A stretch of 64,000 nt of DNA from Bacteroidales bacterium. Its GTDB lineage: Bacteria > Bacteroidota > Bacteroidia > Bacteroidales > Salinivirgaceae. The stretch is taken from the NCBI GenBank assembly GCA_012519055.1, contig JAAYQU010000005.1:1-64000 (forward strand), in the 5' to 3' direction. The notes under the pieces are model-generated. The model saw only the letters and a program-made list of their open reading frames with translations. It was not told the origin of the DNA and did not search any database. The position numbers and the translations under genes were made by a program. This document shows positions 45,512 to 54,800 of this stretch, piece after piece (within the stretch, counting starts at the first letter, position 1; each line of letters starts with the position of its first letter).

Positions 45512-47338
45512 TTATTCACTAACAGCCTCTAACATGCTCTGTTTCTGCAACTTCTGAGTTCCTTTGCCGTCCGTCAGAATATTTTCGGCAACCAACTCTG
45601 CAATATCTTTAACATCTGCCATGCGGGTTTGTGCAAAGGTTTTCTTACACAATGGGCAACTTGTTACTAACGTATTTGTTTCCCCGTTTGTGATTTGCTG
45701 GATTGCGTCGTAGGCTATAGATAGTTTTTGTTGCGAGTTTAGGGAGACTCCAGCTAAACCTCCTCCGCAACACAACCCTTGTGACTTAGTATCAGGGTTT
45801 TCGTATAGCACGGCTGCCGAGTTTATTACATCTCTCGGAGCTTGTTTTATTCCTAATCCATGCGCTAAATCGCATGGGTCGTGATATGCAACTACGGCTT
45901 CTGAGTTGTTAACCACAAGCTTTTTGCTCACAATTAGACGTTCAATATATTCGGAGTGGTGGATAACTTCGATTTTTAGATTATAATCATTTTTAAACGT
46001 TCTCAAACAAATGGGACAAGAGGTAACAAGGGTTTGTATTCCTAATGATTCTATTCTCTGCTTGTTTTTCTCTATAATATTTTCAGATTGTTTTAGTTGA
46101 CCTGCTAAAAGAAGTGGTCTTCCACAACATATTCCTTTCTCCTCGTCTAAATGAAACAGGGTGTCGCCAGCTGCACTGCTTATTTGTTTCATTGAGTCGA
46201 TAACGGTTGGGGTAAGTTTTCCCATACAGCCCGAAAAATATCCTATTGCACTGTTTGCAACAACGTTTATAGTTTCAATCTTATGATTTAACCCAAACTC
46301 TTTTGTATTTTCGTATCGGTTGCCTATTCTAAGGTCAACGGTTTTTACACCAACGGGGCAAGCATCTTCACACCTACCACATGCGAGACAGCTAAATAGG
46401 GCAAAATCGTTTTCGTGTCCTGCCCTGACATCGTAAATATAGTGTGCTGTAACTGTCTCATTCCTACCTCTATAAACAATATTCATTTGACAGCTATCAA
46501 TACAAATTCCGCAACGTGAGCAGGAGTATAAATCAAACATTGTATAACCTGTTGGTTTACTGCATGATCTATATCCCAAACGACGAAGATAAATCAGAAC
46601 CATTTCGGTTGGGATATGCGAATAGCGCGACCATGGTAGAGCTATAAAAAATACGCCTAACGAAAGGCTGTATGCCCACCACATAGAATATTCTAAATTA
46701 GCTACAGGTAAAAAGCTTCCGAAAAATTGCCCTACTGGTCCTGTTAAAAAGCTACCACTATCGTGAACGTACGCATTAAATGACTCTGCTATAAGTCTTA
46801 AAGGGAAAATTGACCAAAGTGAGTAAAGTGCGATTTTGTCTATTCCGCGCATTTTAGATGTTCGTTTCATTCCAAACAAACGCTTAGTAAGACGTTTGAG
46901 ATACGCCAAAAAAACGCCCGACAATATTAACGCAAGGATAAACTCCATACCAAAAGAGAAAAAAGCATGACCTTTATACATGGAGCGTTCTGGAACGAAG
47001 AAATACAAAAATATAGAGAAATATGGTGGATTAAACGCATTGTCACTCACTGATTTAGCTTCAAAATGACCTAAAACTATAAGCAAAAACCAACCAAAAG
47101 CAATACTTGAGTGCATGAAACCCAACATTACGTTTTGTTTGAATATCTTTCTATGAAGCAGGCTTTCCATAAAAACTTCAACTGTTGCATCCCAAAGAGC
47201 TTTTATCCTTTGAAAACCTTTCAAGGGGGTTTGAGGTTTTGGCATTTGTCTAATCCATGAGACATATTTATATCCCATCACGACAAGGACAAACAGAAGA
47301 CCAACACTAAAGGGTATTACAAAAGGATCGAATGGCAT
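45512..47338 (-). CDS. Membrane-bound HdrDE-like iron-sulfur protein
   Basis: This 608-residue protein fuses a membrane part with a heterodisulfide-reductase-D-like part. Five or six hydrophobic helices fill residues about 8-245 and contain H76 and H91, possible haem ligands as in HdrE/NarI. Two [4Fe-4S] motifs follow (C273/276/279/283 and C317/320/323/327). Then come two complete CCG domains: C371, C404-C405, C441, C444 and C489, C523-C524, C561, C564. By family such proteins exchange electrons between the quinone pool and a soluble partner. It is the last gene of the five-gene operon, 34 bases after the small ferredoxin-like gene. A role in thiol/disulfide chemistry is not shown. Confidence 0.87.
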   Translation of the reverse strand: MPFDPFVIPFSVGLLFVLVVMGYKYVSWIRQMPKPQTPLKGFQRIKALWDATVEVFMESLLHRKIFKQNVMLGFMHSSIAFGWFLLIVLGHFEAKSVSDNAFNPPYFSIFLYFFVPERSMYKGHAFFSFGMEFILALILSGVFLAYLKRLTKRLFGMKRTSKMRGIDKIALYSLWSIFPLRLIAESFNAYVHDSGSFLTGPVGQFFGSFLPVANLEYSMWWAYSLSLGVFFIALPWSRYSHIPTEMVLIYLRRLGYRSCSKPTGYTMFDLYSCSRCGICIDSCQMNIVYRGRNETVTAHYIYDVRAGHENDFALFSCLACGRCEDACPVGVKTVDLRIGNRYENTKEFGLNHKIETINVVANSAIGYFSGCMGKLTPTVIDSMKQISSAAGDTLFHLDEEKGICCGRPLLLAGQLKQSENIIEKNKQRIESLGIQTLVTSCPICLRTFKNDYNLKIEVIHHSEYIERLIVSKKLVVNNSEAVVAYHDPCDLAHGLGIKQAPRDVINSAAVLYENPDTKSQGLCCGGGLAGVSLNSQQKLSIAYDAIQQITNGETNTLVTSCPLCKKTFAQTRMADVKDIAELVAENILTDGKGTQKLQKQSMLEAVSE

Positions 47339-47372
47339 ACTGCTTTACTTTATAAGTGATTAACAAATCATA

Positions 47373-47693
47373 CTAAATATTTTCCCATAACAACCTAATA
47401 ATATTGCGATTGTTAACACCTCTGGGACAAACCAACTGACATTTTCCACAAAACATACAGTTTTGCAACTCCTCTCTTATTTTGTCAGTCAAATTACGTT
47501 TTACATACAGATGTATATAGTGCATTCTTAGTTTTGCAAACTCTCCGCCTGTACAAGTTGCCGAACATGAACCACAAGAAATACACAGCCTGCTTGTTGG
47601 TTCATTTTCTTCAATAATATTCGCCAAATGGAACTCTTCCGGCTTATATTCGATTGTTGACGACTTAGATATACTAAAACCAAAACCTGACAT
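47373..47693 (-). CDS. Small HdrC-like double [4Fe-4S] protein
   Basis: This 106-residue protein has two cysteine motifs of the HdrC kind: C37/40/43/47 (CISCGSCSATC, followed by Thr-Gly-Gly instead of Pro) and C79/82/85/89 (CMFCGKCQLVCP). Helical segments surround them. It is about half the size of the other HdrC-like protein of the operon and probably wires the FAD subunit to the membrane HdrDE-like subunit. The gene is 4 bases downstream of the HdrA-like gene and 34 upstream of the membrane subunit. Confidence 0.85.
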   Translation of the reverse strand: MSGFGFSISKSSTIEYKPEEFHLANIIEENEPTSRLCISCGSCSATCTGGEFAKLRMHYIHLYVKRNLTDKIREELQNCMFCGKCQLVCPRGVNNRNIIRLLWENI

Positions 47694-47697
47694 AATA

Positions 47698-48720
47698 CTA
47701 TTTTCTGTTTAAATAATCGATAATCGACATTGCTGCTGCTTTCGCGTCTGCTGCACTCTCATGGATAGTTTTTGGTCCTGAGACGGTTCCACAACAAAAA
47801 ATTCCAGGCTGTGATGTTTGATTTGGATTGTAAAATATATTTTCCGGTGCTACAAAACGGTTTGGCGCGAGTTTCAAATCAATAGATTTATCAAGATTGG
47901 GCAATTTAGCCGCCTCTTTCCCAACCATTAAAACCAACCAGTCAACGCTTACGTTCATTGGCAATCCCGTTAAAGTATCTTGCACTTTTAAAACTAAAGA
48001 GCCGTCTATATTTTCAGAACACTCTGACAATCTGCCTCTTATAAACTTAATTCCATGTTCTACCTGAGCTTCCATATACAACTCTTCGAAACCATTGTCG
48101 AACATTCTTAAATCAATGTAAAAACAGATTACTTCAGCGTCAGGAAATCTCTCTTTCAACTCTATTGACTGTTTGACTGCCGATACGCAACAAAGCTTAC
48201 TGCAATGCAAGTTTCCAGCTTTTTCATCACGCGAACCGACACAATGAATTAAGCCTATACGTTTGGGTATAGTGATATTTGAATGCTCTTTTAATATTTT
48301 CTCAACCTCAACACTTGTTTTTACATTTGAGTATAAACCATAGCCATACTCCTCTTTTTTTGTGGGATCGAACGTGTTAAAACCTTGAGCTAACAGAACA
48401 CTCTCCGCTTCGAAAGAGTGACCAGAACTAGTCTTTACAATATAATTATCATATATAGAGTCTATTGAGATAACCTCATCACTAGTAATGTTGTGTATTC
48501 TTTTATCATTTATTTCCGAAACGATATTTGATACAACTTCATCAGCATTTACAAACCCAGGGAATAGTTTATACCATTTATTTAAATGCCCACCCAAATT
48601 ATCCTCTTTCTCGATAATTAAAACTCTTATTCCAAACTTATAGAGTTGTAGAGCGGCGGTCATTCCTGCGATACCACCACCTATTATAATTGTTTGATAT
48701 TTAGTGTCGTATGCTCTCAT
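47698..48720 (-). CDS. HdrA/QmoA-like FAD oxidoreductase subunit
   Basis: This 340-residue flavoprotein begins with the dinucleotide-binding GGGIAGM (14-20) and an EKEDNLGGHLNK segment typical of HdrA. The cluster-binding region HCVGSRDEK...HCSKLCC provides C160, C173, C177 and C178. A C-terminal CCGTVSGPKTIHES motif closes the FAD site. It lacks the N-terminal [4Fe-4S] domain and C-terminal ferredoxin domains of methanogen HdrA (about 650 residues), so it resembles compact QmoA-type proteins. Electron bifurcation is not implied. Its ATG overlaps the stop of the HdrB-like gene by 4 bases. Confidence 0.87.
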   Translation of the reverse strand: MRAYDTKYQTIIIGGGIAGMTAALQLYKFGIRVLIIEKEDNLGGHLNKWYKLFPGFVNADEVVSNIVSEINDKRIHNITSDEVISIDSIYDNYIVKTSSGHSFEAESVLLAQGFNTFDPTKKEEYGYGLYSNVKTSVEVEKILKEHSNITIPKRIGLIHCVGSRDEKAGNLHCSKLCCVSAVKQSIELKERFPDAEVICFYIDLRMFDNGFEELYMEAQVEHGIKFIRGRLSECSENIDGSLVLKVQDTLTGLPMNVSVDWLVLMVGKEAAKLPNLDKSIDLKLAPNRFVAPENIFYNPNQTSQPGIFCCGTVSGPKTIHESAADAKAAAMSIIDYLNRK

Positions 48721-49778
48721 AAAATATATTCGGGCTGTTTTGGAATTGAGAAAATTTTTCCTGATTTATCGGCAAACTTCTTGTCTTTATCATATTTGAT
48801 TCCCATTTTATCTAATAGTGGTTCGGCACTTACCTGGTGCATCTGCAATCCCAAGTCCCAAGGGTCGTAGCCTAAAACAAGCCCAGCCAACTCCTCATAC
48901 GTCAGAACGGGAATGCCCGTTTTGTCGGGACCAAATGTTTTGTGTTCCATCTCACTTATGGTGTATTGCCACTTGTCGATAAACATCGTACATCCGGGGC
49001 AATTCGCTATAATCATATCGGGCTTATAAGGCTCCATACTCTGAAGCTTTTTGTATGTGTTTGAAACTGAGTAACCTCTATTTGCTTGAACCAAATATTG
49101 ACGGAAACCAAATCCGCAACAATGTCTCCGTTCTGGATAATCGACTGTTTGACCGCCCCATGACTCAATCATTCCTGTTAGAACTTGTGGAAATTCGGCT
49201 CCGCCCTCGCCATATTCTGGAAAGATTTTAGCATAATGACAGCCAATATGATCGACTATTTTAAGAGGTTCGCCTGTCTCTGCGTTAACAAGTCTATTTT
49301 TCCCCTTGTTTTTTATTTCTTCTCTGAATTTGTAAATTATATCTGAACAGTGAGCAATATTTTCGGGGATTTCAAACTCTCTTTTTGTTGCTTTATATAG
49401 GTTTTCTCTTGTTTTTTCAAGTTCTGAGGGGAACTCTTTCCAAGTTTCTAGTACTTCAGAGTATAACCCAAATGAAGTAACACACGATATTGCCACGTTT
49501 TTTAGTTTTGCTTCGGTCATCAATGCAAAATGCCTTGCAATAATAGTTTGTAAAGTATCAAAATTTACAACATCGCTGTGATATCCAATTCCCGAGCAAG
49601 TAGTATGTCGCGCATCTTCAACTACGTTTTTTCCAAGCTCGTTTCTTAAAATATGTAGAAACGCCTGCTCCGATGCAGGGAAAAAGTTTTGACGAATGCA
49701 ACTTCTTACAAAAAAGAAATTATCGTCTCCAATGCTCTTCTGGTACTTCCGCCATATGTCTCTCTTCTCTTTACTCAT
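48717..49778 (-). CDS. HdrB-like CCG-domain protein with a degenerate N-terminal site
   Basis: This 353-residue protein has two CCG regions. The second is complete (C180, C220-C221, C260, C263), able to hold the noncubane cluster known from HdrB. The first retains C27, C61 and C99, but the paired cysteine is Thr60 and the final one is Ser102, so that site probably lacks a cluster. Extra length (HdrB is about 300) lies in the region between the two. It overlaps its neighbours by 4 bases on each side, placing it in the centre of a tightly coupled operon. It would be the catalytic or electron-exit subunit. Confidence 0.85.
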   Translation of the reverse strand: MSKEKRDIWRKYQKSIGDDNFFFVRSCIRQNFFPASEQAFLHILRNELGKNVVEDARHTTCSGIGYHSDVVNFDTLQTIIARHFALMTEAKLKNVAISCVTSFGLYSEVLETWKEFPSELEKTRENLYKATKREFEIPENIAHCSDIIYKFREEIKNKGKNRLVNAETGEPLKIVDHIGCHYAKIFPEYGEGGAEFPQVLTGMIESWGGQTVDYPERRHCCGFGFRQYLVQANRGYSVSNTYKKLQSMEPYKPDMIIANCPGCTMFIDKWQYTISEMEHKTFGPDKTGIPVLTYEELAGLVLGYDPWDLGLQMHQVSAEPLLDKMGIKYDKDKKFADKSGKIFSIPKQPEYIL

Positions 49779-50482
49779 CGTTGATGTTTTTTTTCGTTAA
49801 CTGTAGTAATGTGCTTCATATATTCGCAATCATGGCTATCGTCAAACCCAAGTCCCATTTTTTCCGCTTGTTTCTCTGAATAGTTCTCAATTGTTTCAAA
49901 AAAATCGTTATTTCCAGTAATTTCAAATATTGCATCTAGTTCTTTAAGTGTCTCATTATCAATTTGTCGCAAAGCCCCTTCTCCAAGTTTATCTAAATTA
50001 GCTCCTAACCTATCATAAACTGCTTGACTGTTTTTATGAACCCACTCCCACACAGGACCTTGTTCGGGATGTTTCGATGGTGTAAGTTCTGCCGGATATA
50101 TACAGTATCCATATTTTAACACATTATCTCCAACTGTTCGTTTTAGTGCCAGCTGTTGTCTTCCCTTTTCAGACTCGGTAAAATAGCCCATCTCTTGCGA
50201 TAATTTTCTTAAAGCCATTATAACATATGCAGGGGTATTGTTACGCGGACACCGTGTTCGACACGACAAACATTGTCCACAATACCAAATTGTTTCGCTT
50301 TTCAACAAATCTATAATAGTTTCATCATCAGCCGTTTGTACTATGCTTACAATTCGTCGCGGATCGTAATCATAAAACTCTGCAGCAGGACATATTGCAG
50401 TACAGACACCGCAATTCATACATGCTTTAAGCCCCTCCTCAAATCTAACATCCTCAAACAATTTATCACGTAATTTCCCCAT
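49775..50482 (-). CDS. HdrC-like double [4Fe-4S] protein, first gene of the operon
   Basis: This 235-residue protein has two classical cluster motifs in the N-terminal third: C21/24/27/31 (CMNCGVCTAICP) and C68/71/74/78 (CGQCLSCRTRCP), both with the HdrC spacing. The rest is helical, longer than in standard HdrC (about 190), with a charged tail. It should pass electrons between the HdrA-like and HdrB-like subunits. A Bacteroidota promoter lies about 60 bases upstream, and its stop overlaps the HdrB-like start (4 bases). Confidence 0.87.
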   Translation of the reverse strand: MGKLRDKLFEDVRFEEGLKACMNCGVCTAICPAAEFYDYDPRRIVSIVQTADDETIIDLLKSETIWYCGQCLSCRTRCPRNNTPAYVIMALRKLSQEMGYFTESEKGRQQLALKRTVGDNVLKYGYCIYPAELTPSKHPEQGPVWEWVHKNSQAVYDRLGANLDKLGEGALRQIDNETLKELDAIFEITGNNDFFETIENYSEKQAEKMGLGFDDSHDCEYMKHITTVNEKKHQR

Positions 50483-50540
50483 TGTTAATCAGATTAAACA
50501 TCGAACAAAATGAAACAACTTTCCTGCAAGTTATCAAAAA

Positions 50541-50572
50541 CAAAAGTAGCACTTCACATCAATTAAATCAAT
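50541..50572 (-). promoter_or_regulatory. Bacteroidota promoter for the Hdr-like operon
   Basis: On the minus strand the sequence is ATTG-N20-TACTTTTG, an exact -7 box with a TTG -33 box. The 5' leader would be about 50 bases. Confidence 0.55.
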
Positions 50573-50630
50573 CATAAAAGGAGTACTACTTTATACGCAC
50601 TTACACTAAGTATAAATACTACCCGAATAT

Positions 50631-50665
50631 CAATTAACAATGTGCAATTACGAGTTACGAATTAA
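50631..50665. repeat. CAATTAACAATGTGCAATTA-type dispersed repeat
   Basis: CAATTAACAATGTGCAATTACGAGTTACGAATTAA belongs to the same family as copies at 7226, 22121 and 45221, with a diverged second half. Confidence 0.5.
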
Positions 50666-50686
50666 TCAGGTTAATGTCAATGTGTT

Positions 50687-50715
50687 GTAGAGACGTCACA
50701 TTGTGGCGTCTCTAC
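50687..50715. repeat. GTAGAGACG...CGTCTCTAC palindromic dispersed repeat
   Basis: GTAGAGACGTCACA and TTGTGGCGTCTCTAC form a 14-bp inverted repeat with one G/T wobble. GTAGAGACG(N)CGTCTCTAC palindromes are widespread REP-like elements in Bacteroidota and cyanobacteria. Only this copy is in the window. Confidence 0.65.
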
Positions 50716-50982
50716 TGAAAGAAATTGGAACTCAGATTAAACAGATTGTCGAAAACAATTTGCATTCTGTAATTGATATAAAATTAAATTATCGAAAAAG
50801 CTTTTTTAATTTTTGGTCGATTTTTTGTGATATTACAGTGAAACAACAGAAACACAACCACTTTTAAAATTATTCTTATATTTATCGGTGATAATTTGAT
50901 TTAAAATAGTTGACTCAACTGCGTTTTGTGTATTCAAATTCAAAAAGATTTTATATTTTCGTTTTTTAAAAACACTACAATA

Positions 50983-53900
50983 ATGGTTAAAAAGGCTGTT
51001 TTATTATTACTAACGATTTGTACATTTACTGCACAAGGGCGTAATACTGGCAATCTTGGACTTCCTTTTACAAAACAATTCAAATCGTCTGACTATGGTG
51101 CATCGCACCAAAACTGGGCTATTGCTCAGGGTCAAAATGGATATATGTACTTTGGCAATAATGACGGTTTGCTTGAATTCAATGGTCAAGAGTGGAAAAC
51201 ATATAGTATGCCTAATAATTCTGCGGTTAGATACATACACGTTTCTACCGACGATAAAATATATGTCGGAGCTTTCAATGAATTTGGATATTTTGAACGT
51301 GACGAATATGGCTCACTTATATACACCAGCCTTTCAAATGAGATAAAAGAGACTGACATCAAAACGGTTTGGAAAATAATTCCATATGAAGATGCAATAT
51401 ATTTTATTGCTGAACGACAAAATATATTCAAATATGACTTTATAAAAGTTAGTAAAATATATATCCCATCAGTAGTCTCTGAGTTTAGAGCCTTTTTAGT
51501 AAATAATGTTTTTTACATATTCGACAGTTATGCGGGCTTGGCTGTTCTAAAAAACGACACTGTATATCGTTATCAAAACGAAATTTTTGATAAAAAAATT
51601 GCTGTTTATTCTATTCTGCCGATTGAAGATGATTACATTCTGATAGGAACCAACACAAATGGATTTTTTAAAGTAGACACAAAAAAACTGTCGCCTATAC
51701 CAAATGAACAAACTATTAATCTTGATAAAACTAAAAGAATAGTCATTAATAGTAAAACCTCACTCAAAGGACTCCTATTTTATGAAGAATTTAAGTCAGC
51801 TGTTAGCGAAGAGATCAAAAAGGGTAGAATCTATTATGGGATAAAGAATGATAACGACGAGTTCGTTTACGCCACACTCAAAGGAGGCATATTTATATTA
51901 AATAAAAAAGGCGATTTGATTGACCGTTACTTCGCAAACAAAGGTATCCCTGACAACAACGTATTCTGTGTTTATGAAGATATGGAATTTAACCTGTGGG
52001 CTACAACAGAAAAAGGAATAACTTTACTAGAACCTTATAGCGGATACAGAGTTTTTGATACACACTCCGCAATAAAAGGTAATATATTATCACTGTCATC
52101 CATAAACAGCAACATTTATATTGGAACTACCTCAGGGTTATATGCTATAGAGAGAGAACAAGACGCCGTTATATCGTTGCCAAGCAGGTACAATACCATT
52201 ACTGATGACTATATTTATATAATGTCATTTCTAAAGAACCCATCTGATAATCAAAGTTTTTTATTTAGCTCTTTGTCAAATATACATGAATATAATATTC
52301 AAACTAAAGAGTTAAAAAACATTCACAGTGTTTATGCAGGTCAAAATATGATTTCTTACCCATTAGACAGTTCTGCTATTTTCATAGGTCATAGACCGGG
52401 TATTACTGTCATAAAAAGGGAAAACAACAAAAAATATAAGGTGATTGAAACATTTGAAGGTTTTACAGAACATGTGGGTAATATGACTTTCGACAAAGTG
52501 GGCAACTTATATATCTCCAATATTTCCGGTCTATTGATGATGAAATTCAATAGTCCAAATAATTTCAAGGACTACTCTATAGTGCGATACAATACTACTA
52601 ATGGCTTGCCAACAGATGAGAAAAACCAATGGTTAATTATTGGTGACTCTATTGTTGTGTTAACAACCAATGGTATTTATCTGCCTGACAAACAGGAAAA
52701 TATTGGCAAAACAGATCTTACTTTCAAAGAGTACAGCGAACTAAATCAGCAATTTGACAAAGAAGACTTACCTATTAGACAAATATTAGAGGCTAAAACC
52801 GGAGATTGGTTAATTAGAAGTGACAATGAAGTATCCTATTTCTTAACAGAACAAAAAAGACTCGTAAGGCAACCGTTTTTAAGGGATGGTGATTTAAAAA
52901 TCAGCGATATGTGTATTGGTGATAATCAAAGGGTATGGATGTCATCATATGACAATTTGTACTGCTTCGATTTTAAAACCATGAAAAGTATTTCTCACAA
53001 ACAAACATTATCTTTTACAAACATTACAATTGGACAAGATTCAACTATACCTATACGTATTAATAATAATGTAAAGGATATTGGAGATGTTAGTTTTAAA
53101 TATAATTCCCTGAAAGTTGAAGTTACATACCCGTCATATAGGGACTTGAAAAACATCAAATACTCGTTTTTTTTAGATGGAATTGATAAGTCGTGGACAC
53201 CTTGGACAAACATAGGGAGATACGCCATATCATACTTGCCCGTGGGTCAATATACGTTACACGCCAAAGCATTAGATAGTGATGGAAATGAAACAAATGA
53301 GATACAACTAATATTCTCAATCAAACCTCCATTCTATAGGACAATAACTGCTTTTATTATTTATACAATAGTTGTCATAGCTTTAGTATATGGCCTTATC
53401 AAGTTGAATACTCTTAGACTTAAACGTGAAAGGCAAAAACTTAGGGACACTATAAAAAAAGCTATTTCTACCGTAGAGAAACAAAAAGATGAATTAATAG
53501 AGCAAGCCAAAGAACTTGAAACAACCAATTTAGAACTTGATAAACTATCACTTGTTGCCCGATATACTGACAATGCGGTTGCAATAATGGACTCTAAAGG
53601 CAACTTTGAGTGGATAAATGAAGGGTTTACACGCATATATGGGTATGAACTTGAAGAGTTGTTAGATAGAACTTTAGATATAAAAATTGAAAAAAATTTC
53701 ACACATAATATTAACAAATTACTAGAGACATGGTACCATGACCAAAAGCCCATTGTGTATGAATCATTAAACATGCATAAAAACGGTTCGGAAATTTGGG
53801 TGCAAACTACTTTAACTCCCATTCTGAACGAAAACAACGAAGTAACAAAGCTAGTAGCAATAGATGCAAATATTAGTAAATTAAAAAAAGCCGAAGAAGA

Positions 53901-54774
53901 GATAAAACTGCAAACTGACGAAGTACAAATACAACGCGATATAGCAATATTACAACGTGATGAAATATTACGACAAAAAGATGAAATAACAGATTCAATA
54001 TTATACGCAGAAAGAATACAAGAAGCTATTCTGCACACTAATACTCATTTAAATAAGTTATACAGAGATAGTTTTGTGTTAAGTATTCCACGTAACATTG
54101 TAAGCGGCGATTTCTTCTGGTGTCACGCTAATGAAAACCACAAAGTAATAGCAGTTGCAGACTGCACTGGACACGGTGTTCCCGGAGCATTTATGAGCCT
54201 AATTGGAATTAGCTTTTTAAAAGAGATAGTTTCAACTCTTGGTTTTTACAAACCAGACGAAATACTAAAAATGCTACGTTACAACATAATATACGCATTA
54301 AATCAAAAATGTGATGATGGTTCTAATGGTTATAGTGGTAGTTTTAGCGAAAGCAAAGACAGCATGGATATGTCATTAGTTACTGTAGACATTCAAAATA
54401 ATATATTGTATTATGCAGGCGCAAACTGCCCAATTTATATAATAAATGAAAATCAAATAACAGAGTATAAACCGGACAAAATGCCAATAGGCACGCATAG
54501 AAACAATCACTTACATTTTACATTACACACAATACCTATAAAAAAAGGTGACAGAATATATATGTTTACCAATGGTCTTATTGATCAATTTGGTGGAAAA
54601 GATGGAAAAAAACTAAAAAGAAATGGATTTAAAGAAAAAATAGTTGAATTACAAGAGTTCGATTTTAATGAACAGTGCAGTCGTCTAAAAAACTTCTACA
54701 AAATGTGGAGTGCTGGTATAGAACAAGTTGACGACATTTTAATAGTTGGGTTTGACACTGATTCCGGCACCTAA
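50983..54774 (+). CDS. Propeller-Y_Y_Y-PAS-SpoIIE sensor phosphatase 1 (SiaA-role candidate)
   Basis: This is about 1,263 residues from the ATG at 50983, which gives a proper signal peptide (MVKKAVLLLLTICTFTAQG); the frame is open from 50926. The periplasmic part is a two-component-regulator-type beta-propeller (about 25-690; FGNNDGLLEFNGQEW, VYEDMEFNLWATTEKGI) with a Y_Y_Y domain (about 696-782). One membrane helix (about 786-807) leads to a coiled coil, a PAS domain (about 855-966), another coiled coil and a SpoIIE/PP2C phosphatase (about 1028-1263). Metal-binding aspartates D1043 (SGDFFW) and D1060 (ADCTGHGVPG) and the final VDDILIVG are intact. It lacks a histidine kinase domain. By analogy with SiaA it would dephosphorylate a SiaC-like protein in response to an external ligand. 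It is 26 bases from the second paralog. Confidence 0.88.
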   Translation: MVKKAVLLLLTICTFTAQGRNTGNLGLPFTKQFKSSDYGASHQNWAIAQGQNGYMYFGNNDGLLEFNGQEWKTYSMPNNSAVRYIHVSTDDKIYVGAFNEFGYFERDEYGSLIYTSLSNEIKETDIKTVWKIIPYEDAIYFIAERQNIFKYDFIKVSKIYIPSVVSEFRAFLVNNVFYIFDSYAGLAVLKNDTVYRYQNEIFDKKIAVYSILPIEDDYILIGTNTNGFFKVDTKKLSPIPNEQTINLDKTKRIVINSKTSLKGLLFYEEFKSAVSEEIKKGRIYYGIKNDNDEFVYATLKGGIFILNKKGDLIDRYFANKGIPDNNVFCVYEDMEFNLWATTEKGITLLEPYSGYRVFDTHSAIKGNILSLSSINSNIYIGTTSGLYAIEREQDAVISLPSRYNTITDDYIYIMSFLKNPSDNQSFLFSSLSNIHEYNIQTKELKNIHSVYAGQNMISYPLDSSAIFIGHRPGITVIKRENNKKYKVIETFEGFTEHVGNMTFDKVGNLYISNISGLLMMKFNSPNNFKDYSIVRYNTTNGLPTDEKNQWLIIGDSIVVLTTNGIYLPDKQENIGKTDLTFKEYSELNQQFDKEDLPIRQILEAKTGDWLIRSDNEVSYFLTEQKRLVRQPFLRDGDLKISDMCIGDNQRVWMSSYDNLYCFDFKTMKSISHKQTLSFTNITIGQDSTIPIRINNNVKDIGDVSFKYNSLKVEVTYPSYRDLKNIKYSFFLDGIDKSWTPWTNIGRYAISYLPVGQYTLHAKALDSDGNETNEIQLIFSIKPPFYRTITAFIIYTIVVIALVYGLIKLNTLRLKRERQKLRDTIKKAISTVEKQKDELIEQAKELETTNLELDKLSLVARYTDNAVAIMDSKGNFEWINEGFTRIYGYELEELLDRTLDIKIEKNFTHNINKLLETWYHDQKPIVYESLNMHKNGSEIWVQTTLTPILNENNEVTKLVAIDANISKLKKAEEEIKLQTDEVQIQRDIAILQRDEILRQKDEITDSILYAERIQEAILHTNTHLNKLYRDSFVLSIPRNIVSGDFFWCHANENHKVIAVADCTGHGVPGAFMSLIGISFLKEIVSTLGFYKPDEILKMLRYNIIYALNQKCDDGSNGYSGSFSESKDSMDMSLVTVDIQNNILYYAGANCPIYIINENQITEYKPDKMPIGTHRNNHLHFTLHTIPIKKGDRIYMFTNGLIDQFGGKDGKKLKRNGFKEKIVELQEFDFNEQCSRLKNFYKMWSAGIEQVDDILIVGFDTDSGT

Positions 54775-54800
54775 CTTTGTTTATTAGCTAAACACCTAAA

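Larger units (their letters stand above)
50483..50982. other. Spacer between divergent Hdr-like operon and first sensor-phosphatase gene
   Basis: This spacer of 500 bases holds the Hdr promoter, a CAATTA-type repeat (50631-50665), a strong palindrome (50687-50715), a fragment of the ACGGATTAAA-type repeat (about 50730-50750) and a possible promoter for the downstream gene: TTTG at 50925, 23 bases, then TATATTTT at 50952 (7 of 8). The ATG at 50926 is not preferred as a start. No RNA gene was recognised. Confidence 0.6.

Noticed and set aside
45512-50482. True methanogen-type heterodisulfide reductase or sulfate-reduction Qmo complex
   Set aside because: HdrA-like subunit is too short, HdrB-like CCG1 is degenerate, and no aps/dsr or hydrogenase genes are adjacent; only Hdr/Qmo-like is warranted.
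53361-54038. Long open frame antisense to phosphatase 1 (225 codons)
   Set aside because: It lies wholly inside a well-supported gene, is Ser-rich with no homology-like motifs, and is typical of antisense frames opposite AT-rich coiled-coil and PAS coding sequence.
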